Positions 52,335 through 60,325 of a stretch of DNA of 64,000 nt are shown here, piece after piece. Position 1 is the stretch's first letter, and every line of letters starts with the position of its first letter. The translations under genes and the position numbers were made by a program. This DNA is from Solirubrobacter taibaiensis (GTDB lineage Bacteria; Actinomycetota; Thermoleophilia; Solirubrobacterales; Solirubrobacteraceae). A model generated the notes under the pieces. That model was not told the origin of the DNA. It saw nothing but the letters and a program-made list of their open reading frames with translations, and ran no database searches. Where the stretch lies: positions 32,114 to 96,113 of the forward strand of contig JAPDDQ010000032.1 in the NCBI GenBank assembly GCA_027587225.1, read 5' to 3'.

Positions 52335-53296
52335 CGAGTGGTGGAGCGGATGGCGAGGGCGTGCGGCAGCACGACGTCCTCGACGCTGCCGTCGAGCACC
52401 GCGTGGGCGGCGCGGCGGCCCATCTCGTGCAAGGGCACGGTGACGGTGGTCAGCCCGACGAAGTGCGCGGGGCGCGTGTCGTCGATGCCGGTGACCGAGA
52501 CGTCGCCGGGCACGTCGACACCGGCGTCGCGCAGGCGCACGAGCAGGCCGATCGCGGCCTCGTCGTTGGCGGCGACGACAGCTTCGGGGAGCGTGTCGCG
52601 CGCCAGCAGCACCTCGGCGGCGGCGATCCCGTCCTCGTACGCGAAGCCGCCGGCGATGCTGTCGGTGCCACCGGCGCGCTCGAACCCCGCGCGGCGTTGC
52701 GCGCTCGTGTGCAGGCCCGCTGGGCCCTCGACGAAGGTGATCCGATCGTGGCCGAGGCCGCGGACGTAGGCCGTGATGTCGTGCGCGGCGGCCTCGTTGT
52801 CGAACAGGATCGTGGGCGCGTCGAAGTCGCGCTGCGCGAGGGCGACGACGGTGGAGCCGCGGTGGCGGGCATCGGCGACGGCGTTCGCGACGGCGTGCGC
52901 GCTCGGGTCTCCCTCCCGGCCGCTGCCGGCGAAGACGATCCCCGCGGCGTGATAGTCGCGCAGCTGGTGGAGATGGCCGAGCTCCGCCTCGCTGCCGAGC
53001 TCGGCGCTGCACACCATCGTCAGGTAGCCGAGGTCCGCGGCCACGGCCTCAACCCCGCGCGCGATCTCGGCGAAGTAGGGATCGACGATGTCGCCGACGA
53101 TCACGCCGATGATGCGCGAGCTGCGGGTGACGAGGGCGCGGGCGAGCGCGGATGGCGCGTACCCGAGCTCTTCGGCGGCCTTCAGGACGCGATTGCGCGT
53201 AGCCTCGGAGACCGGATGGGCGGAACCATTCAGGACGCGCGAGCACGTGGCGATCGAGACGCCCGCGTGTCGGCTGATGTCGCTGAGCGAAGCCAC
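52331..53296 (-). CDS. LacI-family transcriptional repressor
   Basis: 321 residues from GTG 53296. The N-terminal HTH (SLSDISRHAGVSIATCSRVLNG) is followed by the hinge helix NRVLKAAEELGYAPSALAR. A type-1 periplasmic-binding fold for a sugar effector follows (IIGVIVGDIVDPYFAEIARG, VVAANDEAAIGLL, VTGIDDTRPAHF). Cys replaces the usual Val in the ATVSRVLN recognition helix. It diverges from the GMC gene over only 29 bases, in which the GTGGCAAACG box lies. The same box precedes the 49.3 kb operon, so both are predicted targets. Confidence 0.94.
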   Translation of the reverse strand: MASLSDISRHAGVSIATCSRVLNGSAHPVSEATRNRVLKAAEELGYAPSALARALVTRSSRIIGVIVGDIVDPYFAEIARGVEAVAADLGYLTMVCSAELGSEAELGHLHQLRDYHAAGIVFAGSGREGDPSAHAVANAVADARHRGSTVVALAQRDFDAPTILFDNEAAAHDITAYVRGLGHDRITFVEGPAGLHTSAQRRAGFERAGGTDSIAGGFAYEDGIAAAEVLLARDTLPEAVVAANDEAAIGLLVRLRDAGVDVPGDVSVTGIDDTRPAHFVGLTTVTVPLHEMGRRAAHAVLDGSVEDVVLPHALAIRSTTR

Positions 53297-53297
53297 G

Positions 53298-53310
53298 GTG
53301 GCAAACGTTA
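53298..53310. promoter_or_regulatory. LacI-type operator between lacI-like and GMC genes
   Basis: GTGGCAAACGTTA, with the palindromic core AACGTT, lies between the two divergent starts (53296 and 53326). It shares its first ten bases with the box at 49225-49240, at similar distance from the downstream start (about 15 bases). Confidence 0.7.
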
Positions 53311-53325
53311 CGGAGGAGAGCGGTC

Positions 53326-54927
53326 ATGGAACATGACGTCCTGATCATCGGCGCCGGTCCCACCGGTGCGATCGCCGCCAAGCGGCTGGCCGAGGAGGGG
53401 TATCGGGTCCTCGTACTCGAGCAGGGCGACTGGCCCGACTACTCGAAGGCGACCGTCCACCAGGCGGATTTCCCGCTCACGGCGGGACGCGACTGGGGCT
53501 GGGATCCGAACCTGCGCCAGGCCCCCGGCGACTACCCCATCGACGACACCGAGTCCGACATCACGGCGCTGATGTGGAACGGCGTCGGCGGCGGGACTGT
53601 GGTGTACGCCGCGCAGTGGCAGCGCAACATGCCGTCGGACTTCCGCGTGAAGACGCTGGACGGGATCGCCGACGACTGGCCGTTGACCTACGAGGACCTC
53701 GAGCCGTACTACGTGCGCGTCGAGCGGGACTTCGGCATCTCCGGCCTGGCGAACGACACCGCGTTCCCGCCCGGCGAAGGGCCGCCGCTCCCGCCCGTGC
53801 CGCTCGGGCCGGCGGGACGGCGTGTGGCTCGCGCGCACAACGAGCTCGGATGGCACTGGTGGCCCGCGCCCAACGCGATCGCCACGCGCGATTACGGCGG
53901 ACTCCACGCCTGCCAGCAGGTCGGCACCTGCCTGCAGGCGTGTGCCTACGGCGCGAAGGGCACGGCCGACCTCACGCACTGGCCCAAGGCGATCGAACTC
54001 GGGGTGGAGCTGCGCACCGGCGCGCGCGTCCGCGAGCTGATCGTGCGGCCCGACGGCCTGGTGGCCGGCGCGTCGTACGTGGACCGCGACGGCAACGAGC
54101 ACGAGGCGCGTGCGGGCATCACGATCCTGGCGGCGAACGGCGTCGGCACGCCGCGACTGCTGCAGCTGTCGGGTGACTCGCCCGACGGGCTGGCGAACTC
54201 TTCAGGGCTCGTCGGCAAGCGGCTGATGATGCATCCCTTCGGGACCGTCGTCGGCGTCTTCGACGAGGACTTCCGCGCGTGGCAGGGGCCGTGGGGCCAG
54301 TTCATCCACTCGCTCGAGTTCTACGAGACCGACGAGTCCCGCGGCTTCGTCCGCGGCGCCAAGTGGGGGCTGCAGCCGACCGGTGGGCCGTTCTCCATGA
54401 CGAGCGCCTATCCGTGGGGCGCCGAGAACGAGATCTGGGGCCCCGGCTTCCAGGATGCCGTCCGTGGCCGGCTCGGCCACTCGACCATGTGGGGCATCAT
54501 CGCCGAGGACCTGCCCGAGGAGTCCAACCGGGTCGTCGTCGACCGCGTCAACAGCGACGCGTACGGCATTCCGGGCGCGAAGATCGAATACAAGCTGTCA
54601 GAGAACTCGCGGCGGCTCGTCGAGTTCCATCAGGCGCGAGCGAAGGAGTCGTTGCTCGCGGCGGGCGCGCGCGATGTCGTGGTCGCCCCGTTCATCCGCG
54701 CCACCGGCTGGCACCTGCTGGGCACCGCCGTGATGGGCGACGATCCGGCCATGTCGGTCGTCGACGCCCAGGGTCGTTCGCACGACGTGCCCAACCTGTA
54801 CGTGTTCGATGGCAGCGTGTGGCCGACCTCGGCCGGCATGAATCCCACGGCGACCATCGCCGCGCTGTCCCTGCGCTTCACCGAGCAGCTGATCGCGTCC
54901 CGTCGAGAGCAGAAAGTGGCGGCCTGA
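53326..54927 (+). CDS. GMC-family FAD-dependent oxidoreductase (sugar 3-dehydrogenase / gluconate-dehydrogenase large-subunit type)
   Basis: 533 residues from ATG 53326 with GGAGGAG upstream. The FAD motif IIGAGPTGAIAAKRLAEEG is at residues ~6-24; WNGVGGGTVVYA is the GMC flavin loop; CQQVGTCLQACAYGAKG resembles the Cys-rich segment of gluconate-dehydrogenase flavoproteins. The catalytic pair appears as GWHLLGTAVMG (His) and SAGMNPTATI (Asn). No signal peptide, so cytoplasmic. Related enzymes oxidise C3 of pyranosides with FAD. The next gene encodes a subunit-3-like partner, which supports this subtype. Confidence 0.9.
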   Translation: MEHDVLIIGAGPTGAIAAKRLAEEGYRVLVLEQGDWPDYSKATVHQADFPLTAGRDWGWDPNLRQAPGDYPIDDTESDITALMWNGVGGGTVVYAAQWQRNMPSDFRVKTLDGIADDWPLTYEDLEPYYVRVERDFGISGLANDTAFPPGEGPPLPPVPLGPAGRRVARAHNELGWHWWPAPNAIATRDYGGLHACQQVGTCLQACAYGAKGTADLTHWPKAIELGVELRTGARVRELIVRPDGLVAGASYVDRDGNEHEARAGITILAANGVGTPRLLQLSGDSPDGLANSSGLVGKRLMMHPFGTVVGVFDEDFRAWQGPWGQFIHSLEFYETDESRGFVRGAKWGLQPTGGPFSMTSAYPWGAENEIWGPGFQDAVRGRLGHSTMWGIIAEDLPEESNRVVVDRVNSDAYGIPGAKIEYKLSENSRRLVEFHQARAKESLLAAGARDVVVAPFIRATGWHLLGTAVMGDDPAMSVVDAQGRSHDVPNLYVFDGSVWPTSAGMNPTATIAALSLRFTEQLIASRREQKVAA

Positions 54928-54928
54928 G

Positions 54929-55348
54929 ATGGCACTGACCGACGCACAGCGCGCCCAGCTCGGCGCCATCGCCGACCAGCTGATCCCCGCCGGCGGTGGC
55001 ATGCCCAGCGCCTCGGAGGCGGGCGTCTCCGGTCAGTACCTCGACGAGGTCCTGAACTCCCTGCCCGACCTCGGCGACGCGCTGGACACCACGTTGGCCG
55101 CGGTCGACGGCCTCGACCCGGCCGAGGCGATCGCCGTCCTGCGCCAGGACCCCGCGGGGTGGGGCGTCTTGACGGCCGTCGTCCCGGGCGCCTACTTCAT
55201 GAACCCCGCGATCCGCGAAGCCATCGGCTACCCGGGGCTGGAGCGCCGCCCGATCGACCCGAACGCCGAGCCCGACTACCTCGCCGACGGGCTGCTCGAC
55301 TCGGTCGTGTCGCGAGGTCCCGTCTATCGCCCCACGCCGACTGATTGA
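54929..55348 (+). CDS. Gluconate 2-dehydrogenase subunit 3-like small protein
   Basis: 139 residues beginning one base after the GMC stop. LGAIADQLIPAGGGMPSASE and the C-terminal REAIGYPGLE match the small-subunit family that pairs with GMC-type flavoproteins. Characterised members usually carry a Tat signal and export the complex; this one has none, so the enzyme pair should stay in the cytoplasm. It probably stabilises the flavoprotein. Confidence 0.8.
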   Translation: MALTDAQRAQLGAIADQLIPAGGGMPSASEAGVSGQYLDEVLNSLPDLGDALDTTLAAVDGLDPAEAIAVLRQDPAGWGVLTAVVPGAYFMNPAIREAIGYPGLERRPIDPNAEPDYLADGLLDSVVSRGPVYRPTPTD

Positions 55349-55357
55349 CTGCAGCCC

Positions 55358-55669
55358 ATGCCAACCTTGACTGACGGTCGCATCCGACACGGCGTCGTGT
55401 TCACCCTCAAGCACGCCGAGGGCTCGGCCGAGGAGGCCGACTTCCTCCAGGCCAACGCGGCTCTCGCCTCCATCCCCGGCGTCGAGGCCTTCGAGCTCAT
55501 GCGCGAGGTGAGCGCCAAGAACGACTACCGCTTCGCGCTGACCATGGAGTTCGTCGACCGCGCGGCCTACGACGCCTACTCGGCCCACCCGGACCACGTG
55601 TCCTTCGTCGAGAACCGCTGGATCCCCGAGGTCTCCGACTTCCTCGAGCTCGACTCCGAGGCGCTCTAG
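55358..55669 (+). CDS. Dabb-domain (stress-responsive alpha/beta-barrel) protein
   Basis: 103 residues with the Dabb layout: RHGVVFTLKHAEGS at the start, a central helix (FLQANAALASIPGVEAFEL), the strand YRFALTMEFVDRAAYDAY and HPDHVSFVENRW near the end. Such proteins are dimeric ferredoxin-like folds; some act in plant stress or as small cyclases, and others have unknown roles. It lies nine bases after the subunit-3-like gene, so it belongs to the GMC operon. Confidence 0.85.
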   Translation: MPTLTDGRIRHGVVFTLKHAEGSAEEADFLQANAALASIPGVEAFELMREVSAKNDYRFALTMEFVDRAAYDAYSAHPDHVSFVENRWIPEVSDFLELDSEAL

Positions 55670-55714
55670 ACCCCATGTGATGAATTTGCGGGACGCTCGG
55701 AGTCATACGAGACC

Positions 55715-56335
55715 ATGAGCGTCCCCGCCTCCATCACCATCACGCCGGTGTTCGTGGCCGACCTGCTCGCCGAGGGCGAGCGGATGCCGGTCTACGTGCA
55801 CGTCATCGACCATCCCGACGCGCGCATCCTGGTCGACACCGGGTTGACGGAGCTGCACCCGGCCGCGGCCGACATGGAGCCCCGCATCCAGCCACTGAGC
55901 GAGCAGGACTTCGATCTCGCGGCCATCGACATCGTCGTCAACACCCACCTGCACTTCGACCACTGCGGCGGCAACCACCTCTTCGTGGGCAAGCCGATCT
56001 ACGTCCAGCGTCAGGAGCTCGACGACGCGCGCACCGAGGACGACTACACCATCCGCGAGTGGGTCGACCCGCCCGGCGTGCAGTACGTGCCCGTCGACGG
56101 CGAGCACGAGCTGCTGCCCGGGATCCGGCTCGTCCCGGCGCCGGGCCACACCCGCGGGATGCAGATGGTCGTCATCGAGACCGGCGGACGGCCGGTCATC
56201 GTCGGCGGCGACGTGGCGGTGTGGTTCGGCGAGCTCGAGGAGCCGCAGACCGAGGGCCAGCTGCGCGTGCTCGCGCTCGACCCGGAGCTGGTCTGGCTCA
56301 CGCACGAGCACGAGCCCTGGCGACCGCGGTCGTGA
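55715..56335 (+). CDS. Metallo-beta-lactamase-fold hydrolase
   Basis: 206 residues. The metal motif is NTHLHFDHCGG (HxHxDH) at about residues 75-85, with PAPGHTRGM supplying the third His and VGGDVAV the bridging Asp. A C-terminal LTHEHEPW gives the last His. The layout resembles lactonases such as the AHL lactonase group. A lactone-opening role after sugar oxidation would suit the neighbouring operon, but it is inference. It starts 45 bases after the Dabb gene and may be cotranscribed. Confidence 0.88.
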   Translation: MSVPASITITPVFVADLLAEGERMPVYVHVIDHPDARILVDTGLTELHPAAADMEPRIQPLSEQDFDLAAIDIVVNTHLHFDHCGGNHLFVGKPIYVQRQELDDARTEDDYTIREWVDPPGVQYVPVDGEHELLPGIRLVPAPGHTRGMQMVVIETGGRPVIVGGDVAVWFGELEEPQTEGQLRVLALDPELVWLTHEHEPWRPRS

Positions 56336-56336
56336 G

Positions 56337-57563
56337 TCAGCCGGCGCGCGGCAGCGCGAACGGCCCGAAGTAGAGGAGGTCGTCGTCGAACGCGAGCGAC
56401 ATCCCGCCGAGCCGGGTGGTCCTCGTCTCGAAGGTGTCGTCGTGGCGGCGGGTGTGGGCCACGGGCTCGCCGATCCCCATCGCGGGGGCGTGGACGGACA
56501 AAGTGTCGTCGCCCATAGCGCCGACCGTGACCGGACCGTACGCACCCGCCAGGGCCGCGACCGGGCGACCGGGCCCGCCGGACGGGAACACCGGTGCGCG
56601 CACGCCCAACAGCGGCCAGCACGCAGGCGCGACGTGGTCGAAGACCGCGCTGCCGCCGGCGCCGCCGAGCAGCGGGCCGGCGCAGTTGGTGAGCAGCGCG
56701 AGCGCCGCGTCCTGCTCGGGGAAGATCCGCAAGAACGCGAGATGGCCGCTCGTGTAGCCGGACCACCCGAAGGCCTGGTACGGCCCGCGATCCCAGAGCG
56801 CCCAGCCCAGCGCCCAGCCGTCCGCGAACCCGCGGCCCGGCACGTCCGCGTGCCGCCGGCGCTGCTCGGCGGCCGCGGGGCCGCCATCCAGCTGCGAGCG
56901 CGCGAACCGGAGCAGATCATCGGCGGTCGCCCACCACCGGCTCCCGGCGGCGGACGCGGCCGGTCCGGCGGCGAAGCTCACCGGCCGCGGGGCTTCGCCG
57001 GGCGCGGACACGGCGTGCCCGGGCGCGCCGTCAGCGGGCGCCTCGAAGCGTCCGGTCATTCCGAGCGGCTCGAACACGCGCTGCACGGCGAGTTGCTCGA
57101 ACCCGGACCCCGCGCTGTGCTCGAGCACGCGATCGATCACCGACCACACCGCGTTGGAGTACGAGAAGCGCCCCGGTGGGTGCACCAGCGGCATGGCGGC
57201 GACGCGGTCGGTGAACGCCGTCAGCGACTCGTCGTCGGCGGGCAGCACGTTCGGTCGCCCGCTGCGGTGCGCCATCAGCGTTCGCGGGGTCTCCGGCCAG
57301 CCGTCACCGCCGCCTTGCTCGCGCGCGGGGGCGTCCAGATCGAGGTCGCCGCGCGCGGCCGCGTCGAGCACCAGCGCCGCCGCGACCGCCTTGGCGATCG
57401 AGCCGGCACGGAACGGCGTCGTCGGGTCGACCGCGTCGCCCACGCACACCACGACGCGCTCCTCGCCGCGCATCAAGCCGAGTTGCGCACCCGGCACGCC
57501 GAACGACGCGCATCCCTCGCGCAGCGCCAACGCTGCGGCCTCGATCGACTCCACCTGCGGCAC
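56337..57563 (-). CDS. Serine hydrolase, class C beta-lactamase/penicillin-binding-protein fold
   Basis: About 408 residues from GTG 57563; the open frame to 57599 crosses the neighbouring start and is rejected. The active-site SxxK is SIAK in FRAGSIAKAV and the YxN motif is YSNAVW. No signal peptide, so it is probably a cytoplasmic esterase or D-aminopeptidase-like enzyme rather than a resistance enzyme. Residues after ~330 form a separate small beta domain. It ends one base from the convergent metallo-hydrolase gene. Confidence 0.85.
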   Translation of the reverse strand: MPQVESIEAAALALREGCASFGVPGAQLGLMRGEERVVVCVGDAVDPTTPFRAGSIAKAVAAALVLDAAARGDLDLDAPAREQGGGDGWPETPRTLMAHRSGRPNVLPADDESLTAFTDRVAAMPLVHPPGRFSYSNAVWSVIDRVLEHSAGSGFEQLAVQRVFEPLGMTGRFEAPADGAPGHAVSAPGEAPRPVSFAAGPAASAAGSRWWATADDLLRFARSQLDGGPAAAEQRRRHADVPGRGFADGWALGWALWDRGPYQAFGWSGYTSGHLAFLRIFPEQDAALALLTNCAGPLLGGAGGSAVFDHVAPACWPLLGVRAPVFPSGGPGRPVAALAGAYGPVTVGAMGDDTLSVHAPAMGIGEPVAHTRRHDDTFETRTTRLGGMSLAFDDDLLYFGPFALPRAG

Positions 57564-57597
57564 TATGACGACGAACCCGCCACGCGAGGAGCACCAC

Positions 57598-58173
57598 ATG
57601 ACCGCGAGCTACACCTTCGACGTCTTCTCCAGCCTCGACGGCTACGGCGCCGCAAGCGCCAATTGGACCGGCTACTGGGGCAAACAAGGCCCCGAGTTGC
57701 TCGCGCACCGACTCGCCGTGTACAGCGTCGAGCAGCGGATGGTGTTCGGGGCCAACACCCATCGGGCCTTCGCGCGGATGCTGGCCGAGAGCGCCGAGGA
57801 CGCCGAAGTGCGCGACCCGTGGGTCACCAAGATGGTGAACCTGCCGGCGACGGTGGTGTCGACGACGCTGGAGGGTCCGCTCGAGTGGCCGGACGCGACG
57901 GTCGCGAGCGGTGACGCCGTCGACGTCGTCGCGCGGCTGAAGGCCGAGTCCGAGGTGCCGCTGCGCTCACACGGCAGCCTGGCGATGAACCGGGCGCTGA
58001 TGGCTGCCGGGCTGGTCGACCGCGTGTCGGTGACCCTTTTCCCGGTCATCACGGGAGAGACCGGGCTCGACCCGATCTTCCGGGGCGCAGCCGACTTCGA
58101 CTTGGAACTGCTCGAGCAACGGACGCTGGACCGCGACATCCAGGAGCTCGTCTACCGGCCGACGCTCCATTGA
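57598..58173 (+). CDS. Dihydrofolate-reductase/RibD-like reductase
   Basis: 191 residues from ATG 57598 with AGGAG six bases upstream. YTFDVFSSLDGYGA at the start and RSHGSLAMNRALMAAGLVD near residue 125 follow the RibD C-terminal/DHFR fold, where the Gly-Ser motif binds NADPH. LVDRVSVTLFPVITGETG is the usual late strand. Stand-alone homologues are common in actinobacteria and rarely characterised. It diverges from the serine hydrolase (35-base gap) and is followed by a large inverted repeat. Confidence 0.87.
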   Translation: MTASYTFDVFSSLDGYGAASANWTGYWGKQGPELLAHRLAVYSVEQRMVFGANTHRAFARMLAESAEDAEVRDPWVTKMVNLPATVVSTTLEGPLEWPDATVASGDAVDVVARLKAESEVPLRSHGSLAMNRALMAAGLVDRVSVTLFPVITGETGLDPIFRGAADFDLELLEQRTLDRDIQELVYRPTLH

Positions 58174-58195
58174 CGGCCGCGCGGGGAGGGAGGAG

Positions 58196-58269
58196 GGGCC
58201 TGCTCCACAAAAGGGGTCCTCGGCCATGAGGGAGAGAGGGTGTTGGCCGAGGCGCTGTGGAGCAGGCCC
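58196..58269. terminator. Nested inverted repeat (14-bp and 9-bp arms), probable bidirectional terminator
   Basis: GGGCCTGCTCCACA (58196-58209) pairs perfectly with TGTGGAGCAGGCCC (58256-58269). Inside it, CCTCGGCCA (58218-58226) pairs perfectly with TGGCCGAGG (58244-58252). The 74-base structure lies between the DHFR-like gene and the end of the 50-residue gene on the other strand. No T-run flanks it, so a structured RNA or decayed small mobile element is an alternative. Confidence 0.6.
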
Positions 58270-58301
58270 AGTCTCTGTATCGGACGCTCGGCGGCAGACC
58301 T

Positions 58302-58454
58302 TTAGCGATCTTCGGACTCCGGCGTTTTGTCCGGCGCGGGCGGCTCGGATCGGTCCGCTTCGCTGACGTTGGTCTCGTCGACTTCGTAGTAGTGGATCTC
58401 GTCGTCGCCGCGGCCGGCTTCGCCGGGCTCGGGGACGGGCTTGTCGTCACGCAT
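58302..58454 (-). CDS. Small acidic protein, 50 residues, unknown function
   Basis: Starts at ATG 58454, preceded by GGAGAG at ideal spacing, and ends TAA. The product begins MRDDKPVPEPGEAGRGDDE, contains IHYYEVDETNVSEAD and ends PDKTPESEDR. It is strongly acidic, lacks hydrophobic segments and is probably disordered. It diverges from the SUKH-like gene with 36 bases between starts. Codon third positions are G/C-rich, as in neighbours. The opposite-strand frame over this stretch reads through but has no ribosome site. Confidence 0.65.
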   Translation of the reverse strand: MRDDKPVPEPGEAGRGDDEIHYYEVDETNVSEADRSEPPAPDKTPESEDR

Positions 58455-58490
58455 GACCTCTCCCTACCCGGCGAGGGCACCGAGGGTGTC

Positions 58491-59180
58491 GTGGTAAAAG
58501 ACACGATCCGCTTCGAGCTCCTCAAGCCACGTTTCTGGTCCCCGGGTGGGTCGTCGTCGCAGACGTTCGCCCCGTTGACGCGAGCGGCGGTGCATCGCGC
58601 GGAACGCGTGCTCGAAGTGCGCCTGCCACGCGAGTACCTCGAGCTGCTCGAAGTGCAGAACGGCGGGTCCGTCGACGACGCCTTCGACGCCTTCCCGAGC
58701 GAACGGGCCACGAGCTGGGCCGACGATCACGTGCCGTTCGACACGCTCGCCGGCATCGGACCGCACGACTCGTGGCCGTCGGTGACCGCGTCCGGGCTGC
58801 CTGGGTTCCCCGCCGGCACCGTCCACCTCTGCGGTGACGGGCACTTCAACGTCGTGCTCGACTACCGCGAGGGAGACATTCCGACGGTTGGCTGGCTCGA
58901 TCTGGAATGCGGCGAGGACTTCACGCTCGCCCCGGACTTCCGCACCTTCATCGAAGGGCTGGTGCCGGTGGCGAGCTTCCCGCAGGAGGAGCTCGAGCCC
59001 ATCTTCCACATCGAGCGTCCCGGCAAGAACGCCACCTACTGCGGCTTCGACCTCAGCGCCAACCTCGACTGGGTGGCTGAGGCGGACATCACACCGGCGC
59101 TGCTGACCTGCCCCAACTGCGAGCGGCTGCAGGCCGAGTGGGCGGAGGTCGCGCGCCGCAAGGCCCAGGACGCGCAGTAG
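58491..59180 (+). CDS. SUKH (SMI1/KNR4)-like domain protein
   Basis: 229 residues from GTG 58491, chosen because GAGGG lies just upstream and earlier starts would overlap the small acidic gene. LTRAAVHRAERVLEVRLPREYLELLEVQNGG is split here for description: the RLPREYLELL and QNGG segments are the SUKH signature. FPAGTVHLCGDGH and DYREGD follow, and DFRTFIEGLV closes the domain. The C-terminal ~50 residues have YCGFDL and TCPNCERLQ, a possible zinc knuckle. SUKH proteins are often immunity proteins for polymorphic toxins; no toxin gene adjoins, so an orphan immunity or regulatory role is open. Confidence 0.75.
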   Translation: MVKDTIRFELLKPRFWSPGGSSSQTFAPLTRAAVHRAERVLEVRLPREYLELLEVQNGGSVDDAFDAFPSERATSWADDHVPFDTLAGIGPHDSWPSVTASGLPGFPAGTVHLCGDGHFNVVLDYREGDIPTVGWLDLECGEDFTLAPDFRTFIEGLVPVASFPQEELEPIFHIERPGKNATYCGFDLSANLDWVAEADITPALLTCPNCERLQAEWAEVARRKAQDAQ

Positions 59181-59207
59181 GAGATCGTCGGCTGCTTTGC
59201 TTTGGGT

Positions 59208-60221
59208 GTGAGCGCACCGACCCCCCTTCCCGTCCTTGACCTCTCCGGCTTTCGTGCGGACCCGGACGGCCCCGGCGGCGTGGAGTTCGTCGAGGCGCTG
59301 CGCGACGCCTTCCACGGCATCGGCGCCGCGTACCTCGTCGGCCACGGCGTCTCTGACGACCTCGTCGCGCGGGTGCGGCAGGTCGCCGAGGAGTTCTTCG
59401 CCCTGCCCGAGGAAGAGCGGCTCGCGATCGAGAACGTGCATTCGCCGCAGTTCCGCGGCTATACGCGCCTGGGCAACGAGCACACCAACGGGCTCCGCGA
59501 CCTGCGCGACCAGATCGACATCGGCCGCGAGACGCCTGCGCCCGAGATCCACCCGGACGATCCGGCCTGGCTGCGCCTGCGTGGACCGAACCTGTGGCCG
59601 GAAGGGCTGCCGGCGTTCCGCGCGGCCGTCAGCGAGTACAACACGGCGGTCGAGGAGGTCGGGCACGCGCTGATGCGCGCGGTGTCGCTCGCACTCGGTC
59701 AGCCGGTCGATCACTTCGACGCCCTGGTCACACCACCCGAGGTGCTGACCAAGATCATCCGCTACCCGGCCCCCAGCGAGACCTTTCCGACCGACCAAGG
59801 CGTCGGCGCGCACACGGACGCCGGCTTTCTCACGCTCCTGCATCAGGACACGGTCGGCGGCTTCGAGGCCGAGGTCCACGGCACGTGGGTGGCGGTCCCC
59901 CCGCTCCCCGGCTCGTTCGTGCTCAACATCGGCGAACTGCTGCAGCTTGTGAGCAACGGCTACTTCCGCGCCACGCCCCATCGCGTGGTCAGCCCGCCCA
60001 AGGGCGTCCAGCGCATCTCGATCGCCTACTTCTTCAACCCGCGGTTCGAGGCCGAGATCGAAGCGGTCACGCTCCCGCCCGCGCTGGCCGCCGAGGCGCC
60101 GGGCGGCGCGAGCGCCGACCCCGACAACCCGATCCTCTCCGACTATGGCTCCAACACGCTGAAGGTCCGGCTGCGCGCGCACCCCGACGTCGCGGCCCGC
60201 CACCACGCCGACCTGTTGTAG
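59208..60221 (+). CDS. 2-oxoglutarate/Fe(II)-dependent oxygenase (isopenicillin-N-synthase-like)
   Basis: 337 residues from GTG 59208; TTG 59202 is in frame and two codons longer. The N-terminal DIOX domain (PLPVLDLSGF, AYLVGHGV) precedes the catalytic jelly roll. Iron ligands are His and Asp in GAHTDAGFLTLLHQD and His in RATPHRVVSP; 2OG-binding Arg-x-Ser is in QRISIAYFFNP. Members hydroxylate or desaturate small molecules. No biosynthetic cluster is evident around it. A hairpin follows its stop. Confidence 0.93.
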   Translation: MSAPTPLPVLDLSGFRADPDGPGGVEFVEALRDAFHGIGAAYLVGHGVSDDLVARVRQVAEEFFALPEEERLAIENVHSPQFRGYTRLGNEHTNGLRDLRDQIDIGRETPAPEIHPDDPAWLRLRGPNLWPEGLPAFRAAVSEYNTAVEEVGHALMRAVSLALGQPVDHFDALVTPPEVLTKIIRYPAPSETFPTDQGVGAHTDAGFLTLLHQDTVGGFEAEVHGTWVAVPPLPGSFVLNIGELLQLVSNGYFRATPHRVVSPPKGVQRISIAYFFNPRFEAEIEAVTLPPALAAEAPGGASADPDNPILSDYGSNTLKVRLRAHPDVAARHHADLL

Positions 60222-60222
60222 C

Positions 60223-60245
60223 CCGCTGACCAGCGCGGTCAGCGG
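60223..60245 (+). terminator. Hairpin after the 2OG oxygenase gene
   Basis: CCGCTGACC (60223-60231) pairs perfectly with GGTCAGCGG (60237-60245) around AGCGC, directly after the stop codon. No T-run follows. Confidence 0.6.
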
Positions 60246-60325
60246 AACGTCTGCGGCGTGTCAGCGGCTCGTGATCCTCTTCCTGGCGTCGGACCCAACG
60301 AAGACGCCACTTAGGAGCCACCGCC

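Noticed and set aside
58257..58490. Longer N terminus for the SUKH-like protein
   Set aside because: The residues are low-complexity, have no ribosome site and lie opposite a small gene that has one.
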